From: Sporolactobacillus shoreae
GTDB taxonomy: Bacteria; Bacillota; Bacilli; Bacillales; Sporolactobacillaceae
Reading direction: 5' to 3'
DNA length: 64,000 nt
NCBI RefSeq assembly: GCF_004684935.1
Contig: NZ_SRJD01000004.1
Location: 124,001-188,000, forward strand
This document shows, in pieces, positions 16,910 through 25,643 of this stretch. The position numbers and the translations under genes were made by a program. Under the pieces are notes generated by a model, which was not told the DNA's origin, did no database searches, and was given only the letters and a program-made list of their open reading frames with translations. Position 1 is the stretch's first letter; every line of letters begins with the position of its first letter.

Positions 16910-17140
16910 CTAATTGACAGGAAATGGCGATGACGGGGAAAAGTAGCTTCGAATCCCTTTGCAGAGAGCTGGCGGTTGGTGCAAGCCGGCACGGGAAAAG
17001 AGTGAACTCGCCCCTGAGCTGCGGTACATCCTTGGCTGGATGTCGCCGCCGCTGCCCGCGTTACGGGATCAAGCGAGCGAAGATCTGCTGTTAAAAAGCG
17101 GATCACACGCTAATCTGGGTGGTACCGCGGGAATAAAATT
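16910..17140 (+). ncRNA. T-box riboswitch, leucine specific
   Basis: The conserved T-box CTGGGTGGTACCGCGG is at 17115-17130; its TGGT bulge pairs with the 3' end of uncharged tRNA with discriminator A, as in tRNA-Leu. In the stem I region GAACTCG gives a CTC (Leu) specifier at 17007-17009. The 5' limit is approximate. Uncharged tRNA-Leu should favour read-through into leuS. Confidence 0.93.
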
Positions 17141-17146
17141 GTGATC

Positions 17147-17195
17147 AACCTCTCGTCCCTGACAAAAAGTCAGAGGCGGGAGGTTTTATTTTATT
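17147..17195 (+). terminator. T-box-controlled terminator of leuS
   Basis: AACCTCTCGTCCCTGAC pairs with GTCAGAGGCGGGAGGTT across AAAAA (with internal mismatches), followed by TTATTTTATTATTTT. Confidence 0.88.
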
Positions 17196-17230
17196 ATTTT
17201 GAAGAGTCTGGACAATAGGAGGAATGAGCC

Positions 17231-19660
17231 ATGGGACTGGCTTTTGATCACCGCAAAATCGAGGCAGAATGGCAGAAATACTGGGACGATCATCAAACTT
17301 TTAAAACGAATGAGGATACAGATAAACCAAAGTACTACGTACTGGATATGTTTCCTTATCCTTCGGGCAAAGGCCTTCACGTCGGCCATCCTGAAGGCTA
17401 CACGGCAACGGATATTATGGCACGTATGAAACGGATGCAGGGATTCGAAGTGATGCATCCGATCGGCTGGGATGCATTCGGCCTTCCCGCCGAACAGTAC
17501 GCTCTTGATACCGGGCATGATCCGGCTGTATTTACGGAGCAGAACATCGCAACATTCAAGCGTCAGATCAAATCACTGGGATTCTCCTATGACTGGGATC
17601 GCGAAGTAAACACGACGGATCCAGAATACTATAAGTGGACGCAATGGATCTTCCTTCAGCTTTATAAAAAAGGTCTTGCCTACGAAGCGGAGGTACCGGT
17701 CAACTGGTGCCCGGCTCTCGGAACGGTTCTGGCCAATGAGGAAGTCATTGACGGAAAAAGCGAGCGCGGAGGATTCCCGGTGATCCGCAAGCCGATGAAA
17801 CAGTGGATGCTGAAGATTACAGCGTATGCCGATCGTCTGATCGATGATCTCGAAGAACTGGACTGGCCGGACAGCATCAAGGAGATGCAACGCAACTGGA
17901 TCGGCCGGTCTGAAGGTGCAGAAGTTGTCTTCCAGCTGGATGGACATCCTGAACAATCGGTGACGGTGTTTACGACACGCCCGGACACCCTGTTCGGTGC
18001 CACATACATGGTGCTCGCCCCGGAACACAAACTTATCGATCAAATTGTGACTCCGGAGCAAAAAGCGGCGGTCGATGCTTACCGCAAGGAAGTTGCCGCT
18101 AAAAGTGATCTGGAGCGTACGGACCTTAATAAAACGAAAACCGGCGCTTTCACAGGCGCTTATGCGATTAACCCTGTTAATGGCCGCAAAGTGCCGATCT
18201 GGATCGCCGATTATGTTCTGATCACTTATGGATTTGGCGCAATCATGGCTGTTCCGGGACATGATGACCGCGACTATGAATTCGCGCAGAAATTCGGTCT
18301 GCCGATTATTGAAGTCGTCGCGGGAGGCGATCTCTCCAAAGAAGCGTATACCGGTGACGGAAAACACGTGAATTCCGATTTTCTGGACGGTCTGGGCAAA
18401 AACGAGGCCATTTCGAGAATGATCGGCTGGCTTGAGGAACGTAACGTCGGCAAAAAGAAAATTACGTACCGTCTGCGTGACTGGCTGTTCAGCCGCCAGC
18501 GTTACTGGGGTGAACCGATTCCGATTATCCATATGGAAGACGGAACCATGAAAGCTGTGCCGGAAGAAGAACTGCCGCTCCGCCTGCCAAAAACGGAAAA
18601 CATTAAGCCGTCCGGTACGGGTGAATCCCCGCTCGCTAACGATACGGACTGGATCAATGTCGTCGATCCGGAAACGGGCATGAAGGGCCGCAGGGAAACG
18701 AACACGATGCCACAGTGGGCAGGAAGCAGCTGGTATTTCCTCCGCTACGTCGATCCGCACAATAAAAAGCAACTGGCTGATCCGGAAAAACTGAAACGCT
18801 GGATGCCGGTTGACCTGTACGTCGGCGGTGCGGAACACGCGGTTCTGCATCTGCTCTATGCCCGGTTCTGGCACAAAGTGCTCTACGACCTTGGGATCGT
18901 GCCGACGAAAGAGCCGTTCCATAAACTGGTCAATCAGGGCATGATTCTCGGCAGCAATCACGAAAAGATGAGTAAATCAAAGGGCAATGTCGTTAATCCG
19001 GATGACATTGTTGCCTCACACGGCGCGGATACGCTGCGTGTCTATGAAATGTTTATGGGTCCGATCGACGCGGCAATCCCCTGGTCTGAAAAAGGGATTG
19101 ACGGAGCGCGCCGATTCCTCGATCGGATCTGGCGGCTGTTCGTTTCGTCGGAAGGTAAACGATCCGAAGTCATTTCTGAAAATGTGAAACCGGATGCCGA
19201 GTTTGAAAAAGTATATCATCAGACGGTCAAAAAAGTGACTGAAGACTTCGGTATCATGCACTTTAACACCGGTATTGCCCAGCTGATGACTTTTATTAAT
19301 GAAGCCTACAAGCAGGAGCAGATTCCGCTTGCAATGGCTGAAGGTTTTATCAAGCTGCTTTCACCGGTCGCTCCGCATATCAGCGAGGAGATCTGGTCAC
19401 TGCTTGGCAACGAACAATCAGTAGAAAAATCGACTTGGCCGTCTTATGACGCAAGCAAACTGGCTGAAACGCAAATCGAAGTTATTGTTCAGGTGAATGG
19501 CAAGATCCGTGCCAGAATGACCGTTGAAAAAGGTACGCCAAAAGACGCGCTTGAGAAAAAAGCGATGGGTGAGCAAAATGTGATCGAAAACCTCGACGGA
19601 AAAACGGTGAGGAAGGTTATTGCCGTTCCGGATAAACTGGTCAACATTGTTGCCAAATAA
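17231..19660 (+). CDS. leuS: Leucyl-tRNA synthetase
   Basis: 809 residues. Class I synthetase charging tRNA-Leu. HIGH motif as HVGHPEGY at about residues 50-57 after [10 protein letters not shown]; the CP1 editing domain contains [19 protein letters not shown] and [15 protein letters not shown] motif at about residue 579 ([14 protein letters not shown]). Full family length with an intact C-terminal anticodon domain ([13 protein letters not shown]). AGGAGG stands before the ATG. Regulated by the leucine T-box. A rhodanese gene follows after 11 bases and may share the transcript. Confidence 0.97.
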   Translation: MGLAFDHRKIEAEWQKYWDDHQTFKTNEDTDKPKYYVLDMFPYPSGKGLHVGHPEGYTATDIMARMKRMQGFEVMHPIGWDAFGLPAEQYALDTGHDPAVFTEQNIATFKRQIKSLGFSYDWDREVNTTDPEYYKWTQWIFLQLYKKGLAYEAEVPVNWCPALGTVLANEEVIDGKSERGGFPVIRKPMKQWMLKITAYADRLIDDLEELDWPDSIKEMQRNWIGRSEGAEVVFQLDGHPEQSVTVFTTRPDTLFGATYMVLAPEHKLIDQIVTPEQKAAVDAYRKEVAAKSDLERTDLNKTKTGAFTGAYAINPVNGRKVPIWIADYVLITYGFGAIMAVPGHDDRDYEFAQKFGLPIIEVVAGGDLSKEAYTGDGKHVNSDFLDGLGKNEAISRMIGWLEERNVGKKKITYRLRDWLFSRQRYWGEPIPIIHMEDGTMKAVPEEELPLRLPKTENIKPSGTGESPLANDTDWINVVDPETGMKGRRETNTMPQWAGSSWYFLRYVDPHNKKQLADPEKLKRWMPVDLYVGGAEHAVLHLLYARFWHKVLYDLGIVPTKEPFHKLVNQGMILGSNHEKMSKSKGNVVNPDDIVASHGADTLRVYEMFMGPIDAAIPWSEKGIDGARRFLDRIWRLFVSSEGKRSEVISENVKPDAEFEKVYHQTVKKVTEDFGIMHFNTGIAQLMTFINEAYKQEQIPLAMAEGFIKLLSPVAPHISEEIWSLLGNEQSVEKSTWPSYDASKLAETQIEVIVQVNGKIRARMTVEKGTPKDALEKKAMGEQNVIENLDGKTVRKVIAVPDKLVNIVAK

Positions 19661-19671
19661 GTACGGGAGTG

Positions 19672-19986
19672 ATGAAATTGGCCGATGAAATCAAAACCAT
19701 TCTGCCTGATGAATTGAACCGGATACTTGAAAAGGGCGATCCAGTGACAGTCGTTGATGTCAGAGAAGATGATGAGGTGGCCGCAGGTAAGATACCTCAG
19801 GCGATCCATATTCCTCTCGCCGACATCCCCGAGCGGTTTCAGGAGTTAGACAGGTCAAAGGAGTATGTCATGGTCTGCCGCTCCGGGCACCGAAGCGGGC
19901 TGGCGACAGAATTCCTCCAAAATGAAGGATTCCATGTGACCAATATGGAAGGCGGCATGCTGGAGTGGAACGGGCCAGTTAAGTGA
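19672..19986 (+). CDS. ytwF: Rhodanese-like domain protein
   Basis: About 104 residues, a single rhodanese domain as in YtwF. VVDVREDDEVAAGKIPQAIHIPL is the N-terminal half of the domain and the catalytic loop is CRSGHRSG with the sulfur-carrying Cys at about residue 66, so sulfurtransferase activity is plausible. The physiological acceptor is unknown. Starts possible at GTG 19669, ATG 19672 or TTG 19678; GGGAG is best spaced for the last. It follows leuS by 11 bases and ends at a terminator. Confidence 0.87.
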   Translation: MKLADEIKTILPDELNRILEKGDPVTVVDVREDDEVAAGKIPQAIHIPLADIPERFQELDRSKEYVMVCRSGHRSGLATEFLQNEGFHVTNMEGGMLEWNGPVK

Positions 19987-20011
19987 ACTCAATAAAACAA
20001 TCTTTGCGATA

Positions 20012-20044
20012 AACCTTCCGCAGATGATCAGTGGAAGGTTTTTT
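20012..20044 (+). terminator. Terminator after the leuS-rhodanese unit
   Basis: AACCTTCC and GGAAGGTT pair around a 13-base loop, followed by six T. Confidence 0.85.
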
Positions 20045-20187
20045 GCATACTAAAAATTTGATCGGTTTCGACAGAATGTACCAAAGATGCCTTATTGATT
20101 CAGTTAAAGAGTGGTTATCTGTGGTAAAATACTAAGAGTCGCAGGCAAATCAAATTTGCCGCAGTTATTGATTTAGGAGCGTATATA

Positions 20188-21777
20188 ATGGCATCAAAAA
20201 TGATCAGAGGGACGATGATACTGACCGTCGCCGCCTTTTTTTCGCGGTTCCTTGGTATTCTTTTTGTTATTCCTTATTATTGGCTGACAGGGGAGCAGGG
20301 GTCATTCCTCTATCAATATGCCTATACACCTTACGCAATTATGCTCAGTGTCTCAACGCTCGGCCTGCCGCTTGCCGTGTCGAAATTTGTGTCCAAGTAC
20401 AATTCAATGGGTGATTACGAGTCCGGCAGACGTTTGCTGAAGTCCGGATTTCTAGTGATGCTGGCGACGGGTATTGTGGGATTCTTGATCCTATTCCTCG
20501 GCGCGCCGGGCATCACCTCGCTGATGCATATTCCGAAAGAAGAGTACGGTAATGTTGTCCTCGTCATCCGGGTTGTCAGCATCGCAATCATTATTGTACC
20601 GGTGATGAGCCTCATGCGCGGCTATTTCCAGGGGTTCCAGTCCATGGGACCGACAGCGGTTTCTCAGGTTGTCGAACAGGTTGTCCGGGTCGGCTTTATT
20701 CTGATCGGTGCGTTTATTGTTGTTAAAGTAGCGCATGGTTCCGTTGTTACTGCGGCGGCGCTCGCAACCTTTGCGGCATTCGTCGGGGCTGTCGGCGGGC
20801 TTTATGTGATGCTGCACTACTGGGTATTGCGACGGGTCAAAATTATGAAAACATCCAACAAGAGCAGACCCGAGCGAAGATACCGGATGTCGTTTGTTAC
20901 AATGTATAAAGAACTGATTACTTATGCGGTTCCGTTTGTTGCCGTTGGTATTGCGATGCAAGTGTATCAGCTGATTGACCAGTCAATGGCTTTTTATTAT
21001 CTGAATTACGTAGATGAAATCAAAGAAGCGATTATCACTGACCTGACCATGAACGACCAGAAACTGGTCATTATACCTGTGACCCTGGCGACATCTCTTG
21101 CGGTGAGCGCTGTCCCCGCAATTATTGTTTCATTCTCAAAAGGTGACATGAGGGCTGTAAATGAAAAAATTACCCAGGCATTTGAACTTGTATTGTTTCT
21201 GACCATACCAGCTGCTGTTGGCTTATCCGTGCTGGGATACATGGTGCATGGGCTATTGTATACTGTTTCCCCAGACCTTTTAAAAATTGGTGGACGAGTC
21301 CTGTCCTGGTATGCGCCGACCGCGCTTTTCTTTGCCTTGTTTCAGGTTGGAGCATCTATCCTCCAAGGTATCAACCGGCAGCTCGTGACGATTATCGCTC
21401 TTGGTTCCGGGATTCTCTTCAAGATTTTGCTTAACCCGCTGTCCATGAAACTTTTCGGTATGGTTGGTCCAGTTATTGCTACGGATATCGGCTATTTGAT
21501 TTCAATCCTGATTATTGTCTTCGCAATACGCAAGGCAACGGATTATCGCTTTTCCATGATTGCCCAGCAATTGATCCATATTTTGTTTTATACGGGGATT
21601 ATGGTTCTGGTCATTGAGCTCATTTTCTTTGTGTCCGGCGGTAATTTTCCTCACAGCAGAGGAAAAGCTTTTATCGTTATTATTTTGAGTGTAACGATCG
21701 GTGCGGCCGTTTATCTGCTGCTCGCCAAATGGACCGGACTGCTCCGCAGGGTGATGGGCAGATCTCGGGAGCGATAA
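20188..21777 (+). CDS. ytgP: YtgP/MurJ-type lipid II flippase
   Basis: 529 residues, polytopic membrane protein of the MOP (MATE/MVF) superfamily with about 14 helices, most similar in plan to B. subtilis YtgP (MurJ), which moves lipid II across the membrane for peptidoglycan synthesis. N-terminus MIRGTMILTVAAFFSRFLGILFVIPYYWL and the MRGYFQGFQSMGPTAVSQVVEQ block are characteristic. The related SpoVB/YkvU/YabM paralogues cannot be fully excluded, but neighbourhood favours YtgP. A TAAAAT at 20125-20130 is a possible -10 element. Confidence 0.87.
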   Translation: MASKMIRGTMILTVAAFFSRFLGILFVIPYYWLTGEQGSFLYQYAYTPYAIMLSVSTLGLPLAVSKFVSKYNSMGDYESGRRLLKSGFLVMLATGIVGFLILFLGAPGITSLMHIPKEEYGNVVLVIRVVSIAIIIVPVMSLMRGYFQGFQSMGPTAVSQVVEQVVRVGFILIGAFIVVKVAHGSVVTAAALATFAAFVGAVGGLYVMLHYWVLRRVKIMKTSNKSRPERRYRMSFVTMYKELITYAVPFVAVGIAMQVYQLIDQSMAFYYLNYVDEIKEAIITDLTMNDQKLVIIPVTLATSLAVSAVPAIIVSFSKGDMRAVNEKITQAFELVLFLTIPAAVGLSVLGYMVHGLLYTVSPDLLKIGGRVLSWYAPTALFFALFQVGASILQGINRQLVTIIALGSGILFKILLNPLSMKLFGMVGPVIATDIGYLISILIIVFAIRKATDYRFSMIAQQLIHILFYTGIMVLVIELIFFVSGGNFPHSRGKAFIVIILSVTIGAAVYLLLAKWTGLLRRVMGRSRER

Positions 21778-21893
21778 AGAAAATTTGCTGCTCGTCGAGC
21801 TCTTAGGCTTGGGCAAAGATCTGTTTTTACTTAGGCCGTTGCCTTTTAATTTTTATAAAAAAGGACTGCAAGTCAATAAATAATCTGCAGAAA

Positions 21894-21921
21894 AAAAGAG
21901 AGCCTGAAGCTCTCTTTTTTA
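21894..21921. terminator. Bidirectional terminator after ytgP
   Basis: AGAGAGC and GCTCTCT pair around CTGAA. A-rich and T-rich flanks on both sides let it end ytgP and the convergent minus-strand gene. Confidence 0.88.
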
Positions 21922-21934
21922 TTTTCACGGGAAG

Positions 21935-22372
21935 TTATCTCGGAGGTGTTCCCGGAAACGGAACGGGTGGAACAGGTATCCCAAGGCGACGTTCGATGAT
22001 GCGAAGTCTTCGGTCAATCCGGTTCAGTTCACGGTCAAACCGATCCTGCTGCCTTTCAAGCTGACGGACACGGCGTTCAAGTGAATCAAAACCCGGCTGC
22101 GGTGGACGCGGCGGCTGTCCCATCTGTCTGTCATTGTCATACTGAGGTGCCTCGTGCCATTCGAAACTGTTTGAGGCTATTGTGTTTTCTGTCTCCTGAG
22201 CATAAGGATAGGAATAGGGCCCTACGGATGAAGTGAATCCCTGAGGCATAGAGGCCCCCTGAATCTCCTGAAATGAAAAACCATTTTGTCTTTGAGGCAG
22301 GCTGCCGCCTGCAGCGGGTTGATACAATCCTCCCTGTGCCGGCGAAGCTGGGCCGCTGAATGGATGAAACAT
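21935..22372 (-). CDS. Pro/Gln-rich protein with C-terminal coiled coil, function unknown
   Basis: 145 residues. The first two thirds are low complexity (Pro, Gly, Gln, Ser, Tyr, aromatic), then a very regular charged helix, LERRVRQLERQQDRFDRELN followed by RIDRRLRIIERRLG, then a Pro-rich tail IPVPPVPFPGTPPR. No signal peptide or membrane segment. Such disordered-plus-coiled-coil proteins with Pro tails are common among spore coat or outer-layer proteins, so a spore role is possible, but this is inference only. GGGAGGA before the ATG at 22372 supports a real gene. Confidence 0.66.
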   Translation of the reverse strand: MFHPFSGPASPAQGGLYQPAAGGSLPQRQNGFSFQEIQGASMPQGFTSSVGPYSYPYAQETENTIASNSFEWHEAPQYDNDRQMGQPPRPPQPGFDSLERRVRQLERQQDRFDRELNRIDRRLRIIERRLGIPVPPVPFPGTPPR

Positions 22373-22452
22373 AAATTAAATCCTCCCTGATCATTTGTTT
22401 TGTATACTCAGTTATCAGTCTATGATCGGGGATGGATTTTGACAGGAAAGAA

Positions 22453-22908
22453 TCAAGATATATGCCCGGGATCCTGGGCGCGGGAAGATGTGTGCACATC
22501 ATACCACTGCAGCTGCTTGCCGATACTCATTCCTTCAAGAGGAACGGTGAACGATATGCCGAGTTCCCCCAATGCCGGTTCCAGATAATTCCTGTAGACT
22601 TTGCCTCCATGCAGAAATAGCTGTGCGGCGGAAAGATCTTCGCGGGTGGTTAACTCACGGATTACTTTTCTCCCCCATGCCCTTCGGCTGCCAAGAGATA
22701 ATGTCCGGATTGAAACATCATAGGGCTCCATGATCTGGTCAGGGAGAAGCAGGCCGTCTTTCGCATTATAAAAATAGAGTCGGTCATACGTCTGTTGCGC
22801 ATAAAGAATCGATTTTCTAAATAGCGGGCTGCGGTAAAAGTCGATGACGGCGGCAGGGCTGTGTGCTTTTTTCCGGGCCGTCGCCAAAAGCCCGATCTTT
22901 GGTTTCAA
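22453..22908 (-). CDS. DUF6884 domain protein
   Basis: 151 residues. The pattern AKDGLLLPDQIMEPYDVSIRTLSLGSRRAWGRKV matches the DUF6884 fold (Leu-LP...PYDxxLxx...RRxWxxxV), a small domain found in stand-alone bacterial and phage proteins of unknown role and distantly related to YaaA-like proteins. The N-terminus KIGLLATARKKAHSPAAVIDFY fits. TTG at 22908 is the assumed start; AAGGAG is about 12 bases upstream, longer than usual. No partner gene. Confidence 0.72.
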   Translation of the reverse strand: MKPKIGLLATARKKAHSPAAVIDFYRSPLFRKSILYAQQTYDRLYFYNAKDGLLLPDQIMEPYDVSIRTLSLGSRRAWGRKVIRELTTREDLSAAQLFLHGGKVYRNYLEPALGELGISFTVPLEGMSIGKQLQWYDVHTSSRAQDPGHIS

Positions 22909-23009
22909 AATAATGTCATACTCCTTCCGGCATCTTGACTGATCCGGTGCTTTTTTATTGGTTTTATCAAACTTTGATGCTGTTTTTAGAGGCCTTTCAG
23001 CCTGTTAAC

Positions 23010-23112
23010 GCTTTCGGTGCTCGCTTTCCGCTGGCAGTCCGGGAGCCTCCTCAAACAATCGAGTCGCCTGCGCGGTCTCCCTTGGCCGCTCTCCCCGCAG
23101 AAATCTCATACC
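23010..23112 (+). repeat. Dispersed GC-rich repeat, long copy 2 (diverged)
   Basis: Aligns with the block at 9365-9482: GCTCGCTTTCCGCTGGC, then TCCGGGAGCCTCCTC, CTGCGCGGTCTCCCTT and CCCCGCAGAAATCTC. The order and approximate spacing of the conserved segments are preserved while the spacer bases differ. Same orientation as copy 1. Confidence 0.6.
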
Positions 23113-23271
23113 ACGCATTCTTCAGATATATCGGTGAAAACAACATTAGATTTAAACATCGTCTTTTAACTAAAGGATAAGCCCTTTGTTCGGACTTTTT
23201 CCACTAATGACACTCAGCGTGAGTCTGACTTCTTATCCATTATCATCAGATAACGCATTAAAAAAAGTCAA

Positions 23272-23301
23272 ATAAAAAAGAGCTGTTTCAAAAAACAGCT
23301 C
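23272..23301 (-). terminator. Terminator of the YtzE-like gene
   Basis: On the minus strand GAGCTGTTT pairs with AAACAGCTC across TTTG and is followed by TTTTTTATT. The stem overlaps the stop codon of the gene at 23300-23302. Confidence 0.85.
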
Positions 23302-23518
23302 ACGAAACTCTTACTTTTTTTTCTGTTACCGCCCACTGGCCCCTTCTCGGGCTTCGGACCAAATTGTTATACGTTAGAATATTCAAGTCTCTCTGCATGG
23401 TTCTCTGTGTCATGTCAAATTCTTCAACCAGCTCTTTCGTCGTGACAGGACCTTGTCTGCGAATAAATAAGTAAACAGACTTAACGCGATTTAGCATACG
23501 ATCAGTTGAAGGACTCAA
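23300..23518 (-). CDS. Small DeoR-type helix-turn-helix regulator (YtzE-like)
   Basis: 72 residues, essentially only a winged helix-turn-helix domain: VKSVYLFIRRQGPVTTKELV, then DMTQRTMQRDLNILTYNNLV as the recognition region. It lacks the sugar-phosphate effector domain of full DeoR regulators, as does B. subtilis YtzE. TTG at 23518 is preferred because GGGGAG stands 7 bases before it; the ATG at 23497 and the longer upstream reading have weaker sites. Target genes unknown. Confidence 0.75.
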   Translation of the reverse strand: MSPSTDRMLNRVKSVYLFIRRQGPVTTKELVEEFDMTQRTMQRDLNILTYNNLVRSPRRGQWAVTEKKVRVS

Positions 23519-23823
23519 ATAACCACTCCCCAGATTTTTTATCAACAAAGAAGATATCTGAAAAGAGGGGGAATCAGAAAAATAATTTCACAAATCCCCA
23601 TTTTCTCCACTTTTTTGAACAAATGAACAGGATCATGACATTTTCTGACGATACTCAAAGACGGACGTTTCAACTAAATACACTAACAATAATACGTATA
23701 TTCTATTAAATAACTTAAATATACAGCTAAAATAATAAAAGTCAAACTTTTTTTCCTATATTTTTTGTAAATTTAATCAATTCAGTTCTTCGAGCGGGCC
23801 GGTGGCTCCAAAAAAGCATACAC
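23519..23823. other. AT-rich gene-free interval
   Basis: About 300 strongly AT-rich bases between the YtzE-like gene and the cysK terminator. No gene or repeat recognised; it should contain the promoter of the regulator. Confidence 0.4.
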
Positions 23824-23855
23824 AAAACGCCTTTCGGAAAACCAAAAGGCGTTTT
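23824..23855 (-). terminator. Terminator of cysK
   Basis: AAAACGCCTTT and AAAGGCGTTTT form a symmetric stem. On the minus strand it follows the cysK stop by a few bases and ends in TTTT. Confidence 0.85.
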
Positions 23856-23861
23856 GACTCG

Positions 23862-24794
23862 TTATTGCTGGAAGATGTCACCTGACAGATAACGTTCCCC
23901 TGTGTCGTTGATCATGCAGACGATCAGATCACCGGGCTTGAACCGTCTGGCAACCTGCAGAGCTACGCAGACTGAGGCTCCGGAAGAGGGGCCGCAAAGG
24001 ATGCCTTCTTCTTTTGCCAGCCTGCGTGTAATTTCGTACGCATCATCATCGCTGACCTGAATTACTTCATCAACAATAGAAAGATCCAGCGTGTCCGGAA
24101 TGAAGCCGGGACTGGTTCCTACAATTTTATGGCGTCCGGGCTTTCCTCCAGATAGAACGGGAGAGCTCGCCGGTTCGCAGATATGTATGGTCAAGGCGGG
24201 AAAAGCCTCTTTAAGCGCTTTTCCTGTCCCAGTAATCGTTCCCCCGGTTCCGGCCGCACCGACAAAGGCTTTCAGCGTCGCGCCAAGCGATTGGACGTCT
24301 CGGATAATCTCCGGTGCCGTGGTTTTGCGGTGGGCATCAGGATTCGCAGGATTGGAAAACTGCATCGGCATAAAACTGTTCGGAAGTTTTTCCGCGAGTT
24401 CCTCCGCTTTTTTTATTGCTCCGGGCATCTTGTCTCTTCCGGGTGTGAGAACGACTTTTGCGCCGAAAGCTTTGAGCAGCTTTATCCGCTCTTCAGTCAT
24501 TGTATCGGGCATGACAATAATTGCCTGATAGCCTCTTGACACCGCGTTCATTGCCAGGCCGATGCCCATATTGCCCGAGGTTGGTTCAATGATCGTTGCA
24601 CCCTTTTTCAGCCTACCTGCTTTTTCAGCCGCCTGGATCATATTGAGCGCGGCACGGTCCTTGACACTTTTTGTCGGATTAAAATATTCCAGTTTGGCAT
24701 AAATCGTCGCTCCATTCGGATCGGGAAGCCTGTTCAGACGAACCATAGGTGTTCCGCCGACCAGTTCACTGATCGAATCAGCAATTTTCACCAT
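23862..24794 (-). CDS. cysK: Cysteine synthase (O-acetylserine sulfhydrylase family)
   Basis: 310 residues, PLP enzyme making cysteine from O-acetylserine and sulfide. PLP lysine in PTKSVKDRAALNM (about residue 44), phosphate-binding loop GTGGTITGTG, and SSGAS near the C-terminus. The substrate loop reads PTSGNMG where the family has TSGNTG. The ATG at 24794 is used; the frame is open to a GTG at 24803. It could be a cystathionine-beta-synthase-like paralogue, but overall it fits CysK. A perfect palindrome covers its promoter. Confidence 0.87.
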   Translation of the reverse strand: MVKIADSISELVGGTPMVRLNRLPDPNGATIYAKLEYFNPTKSVKDRAALNMIQAAEKAGRLKKGATIIEPTSGNMGIGLAMNAVSRGYQAIIVMPDTMTEERIKLLKAFGAKVVLTPGRDKMPGAIKKAEELAEKLPNSFMPMQFSNPANPDAHRKTTAPEIIRDVQSLGATLKAFVGAAGTGGTITGTGKALKEAFPALTIHICEPASSPVLSGGKPGRHKIVGTSPGFIPDTLDLSIVDEVIQVSDDDAYEITRRLAKEEGILCGPSSGASVCVALQVARRFKPGDLIVCMINDTGERYLSGDIFQQ

Positions 24795-24894
24795 CACAGT
24801 CACTCACTTTCTGTCACACTTTTATCACGCTTCATTCAATGTTTGAATGATCTTCACTTCAGGTGAAAACCTTAAGGTCTTCCTGTTTGTTTTT

Positions 24895-24913
24895 ATTATA
24901 CAGGATTCCTGTA
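24895..24913 (-). promoter_or_regulatory. cysK promoter -10 with overlapping palindromic operator
   Basis: TATAAT on the minus strand (24900-24895) overlaps the perfect palindrome TACAGGA-T-TCCTGTA at 24899-24913, placed between -10 and -35. A second palindrome, ACCTTAAGGT, lies at 24869-24878 in the expected leader. The arrangement fits repression by a dimeric regulator, but the motif is not the CymR box I know from B. subtilis. Confidence 0.5.
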
Positions 24914-25038
24914 AATTCGGCAGACCTTTCAGATATTTTAACGTTCTTTGAGTGATATTATTCGAAAGGGCTCTTTGAGACAGTTTTAAGGTTGCGCGTG
25001 AAGAGGTACGGTAATATGATCATGAAGAGGGATAAGAT

Positions 25039-25620
25039 ATGAAAAATCATTATTTTCTTGCCATCCCGGTTGCGGAAGAAATCGGGGAATACTTGCAGCG
25101 AGAAACCATCCGGTTGAAGGAGAGCTGTTCCTACAGACAATGGACAGACATGCACGATTATCACATCACACTTTTCTTTTTCGGTCCTCTGCCAGAGGAG
25201 GAATTGGAAAAGGTCGTCGGCATTTCTACGAAGATCAGTGATTCTCACACCGCTTTCGATGTGTCTATTTCGGGTATCGAAGGCTTCGGGGATAAAAGAC
25301 ATCCACGCGTTGTTTTTGCGGCACTTGCAGCTTGTCCGGAGCTTGTAAAAATTCAGAGTGAATTAAAAGAAGCACTTGCCGGTCATGGCTTCATTCCGGA
25401 CAACAGACCGTATCATTCGCATATCACACTGGCGAAGGGATGGCTGTCCGGCCAGGCATTTGATCGCCGCCTGGAAAAGTTGTGCAGTCAGTCCATTGGT
25501 TGGAAGATTGACCGGATCGTTCTTTATGCCGTTATGCCCGGTCAGATCCCTCACTACAATTCCATTAAAATTTTTTCATTGGGGAAATCAAATGAACAGA
25601 TTTTTCCTGACATATTATAG
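25039..25620 (+). CDS. thpR: RNA 2',3'-cyclic phosphodiesterase (LigT/ThpR family)
   Basis: 193 residues; equivalent to B. subtilis YtlP. A 2H phosphoesterase with the two catalytic HxTx motifs, HITLFFFG (about residue 41) and HITLAKG (about residue 129), which opens 2',3'-cyclic phosphates on RNA ends. GAGGGATAAG before the ATG. It is followed after 23 bases by the NERD-domain gene, the same order as ytlP-ytlQ. Confidence 0.92.
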   Translation: MKNHYFLAIPVAEEIGEYLQRETIRLKESCSYRQWTDMHDYHITLFFFGPLPEEELEKVVGISTKISDSHTAFDVSISGIEGFGDKRHPRVVFAALAACPELVKIQSELKEALAGHGFIPDNRPYHSHITLAKGWLSGQAFDRRLEKLCSQSIGWKIDRIVLYAVMPGQIPHYNSIKIFSLGKSNEQIFPDIL

Positions 25621-25643
25621 AGAATACGGGAAGAGGTGGAAAT

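Noticed and set aside
17573-18961. 462-residue open frame on the minus strand across leuS
   Set aside because: Lies entirely antisense to the well-supported leuS gene, with Arg/Phe/Ile-rich low-likelihood composition and no ribosome binding site; a shadow of leuS codon bias.
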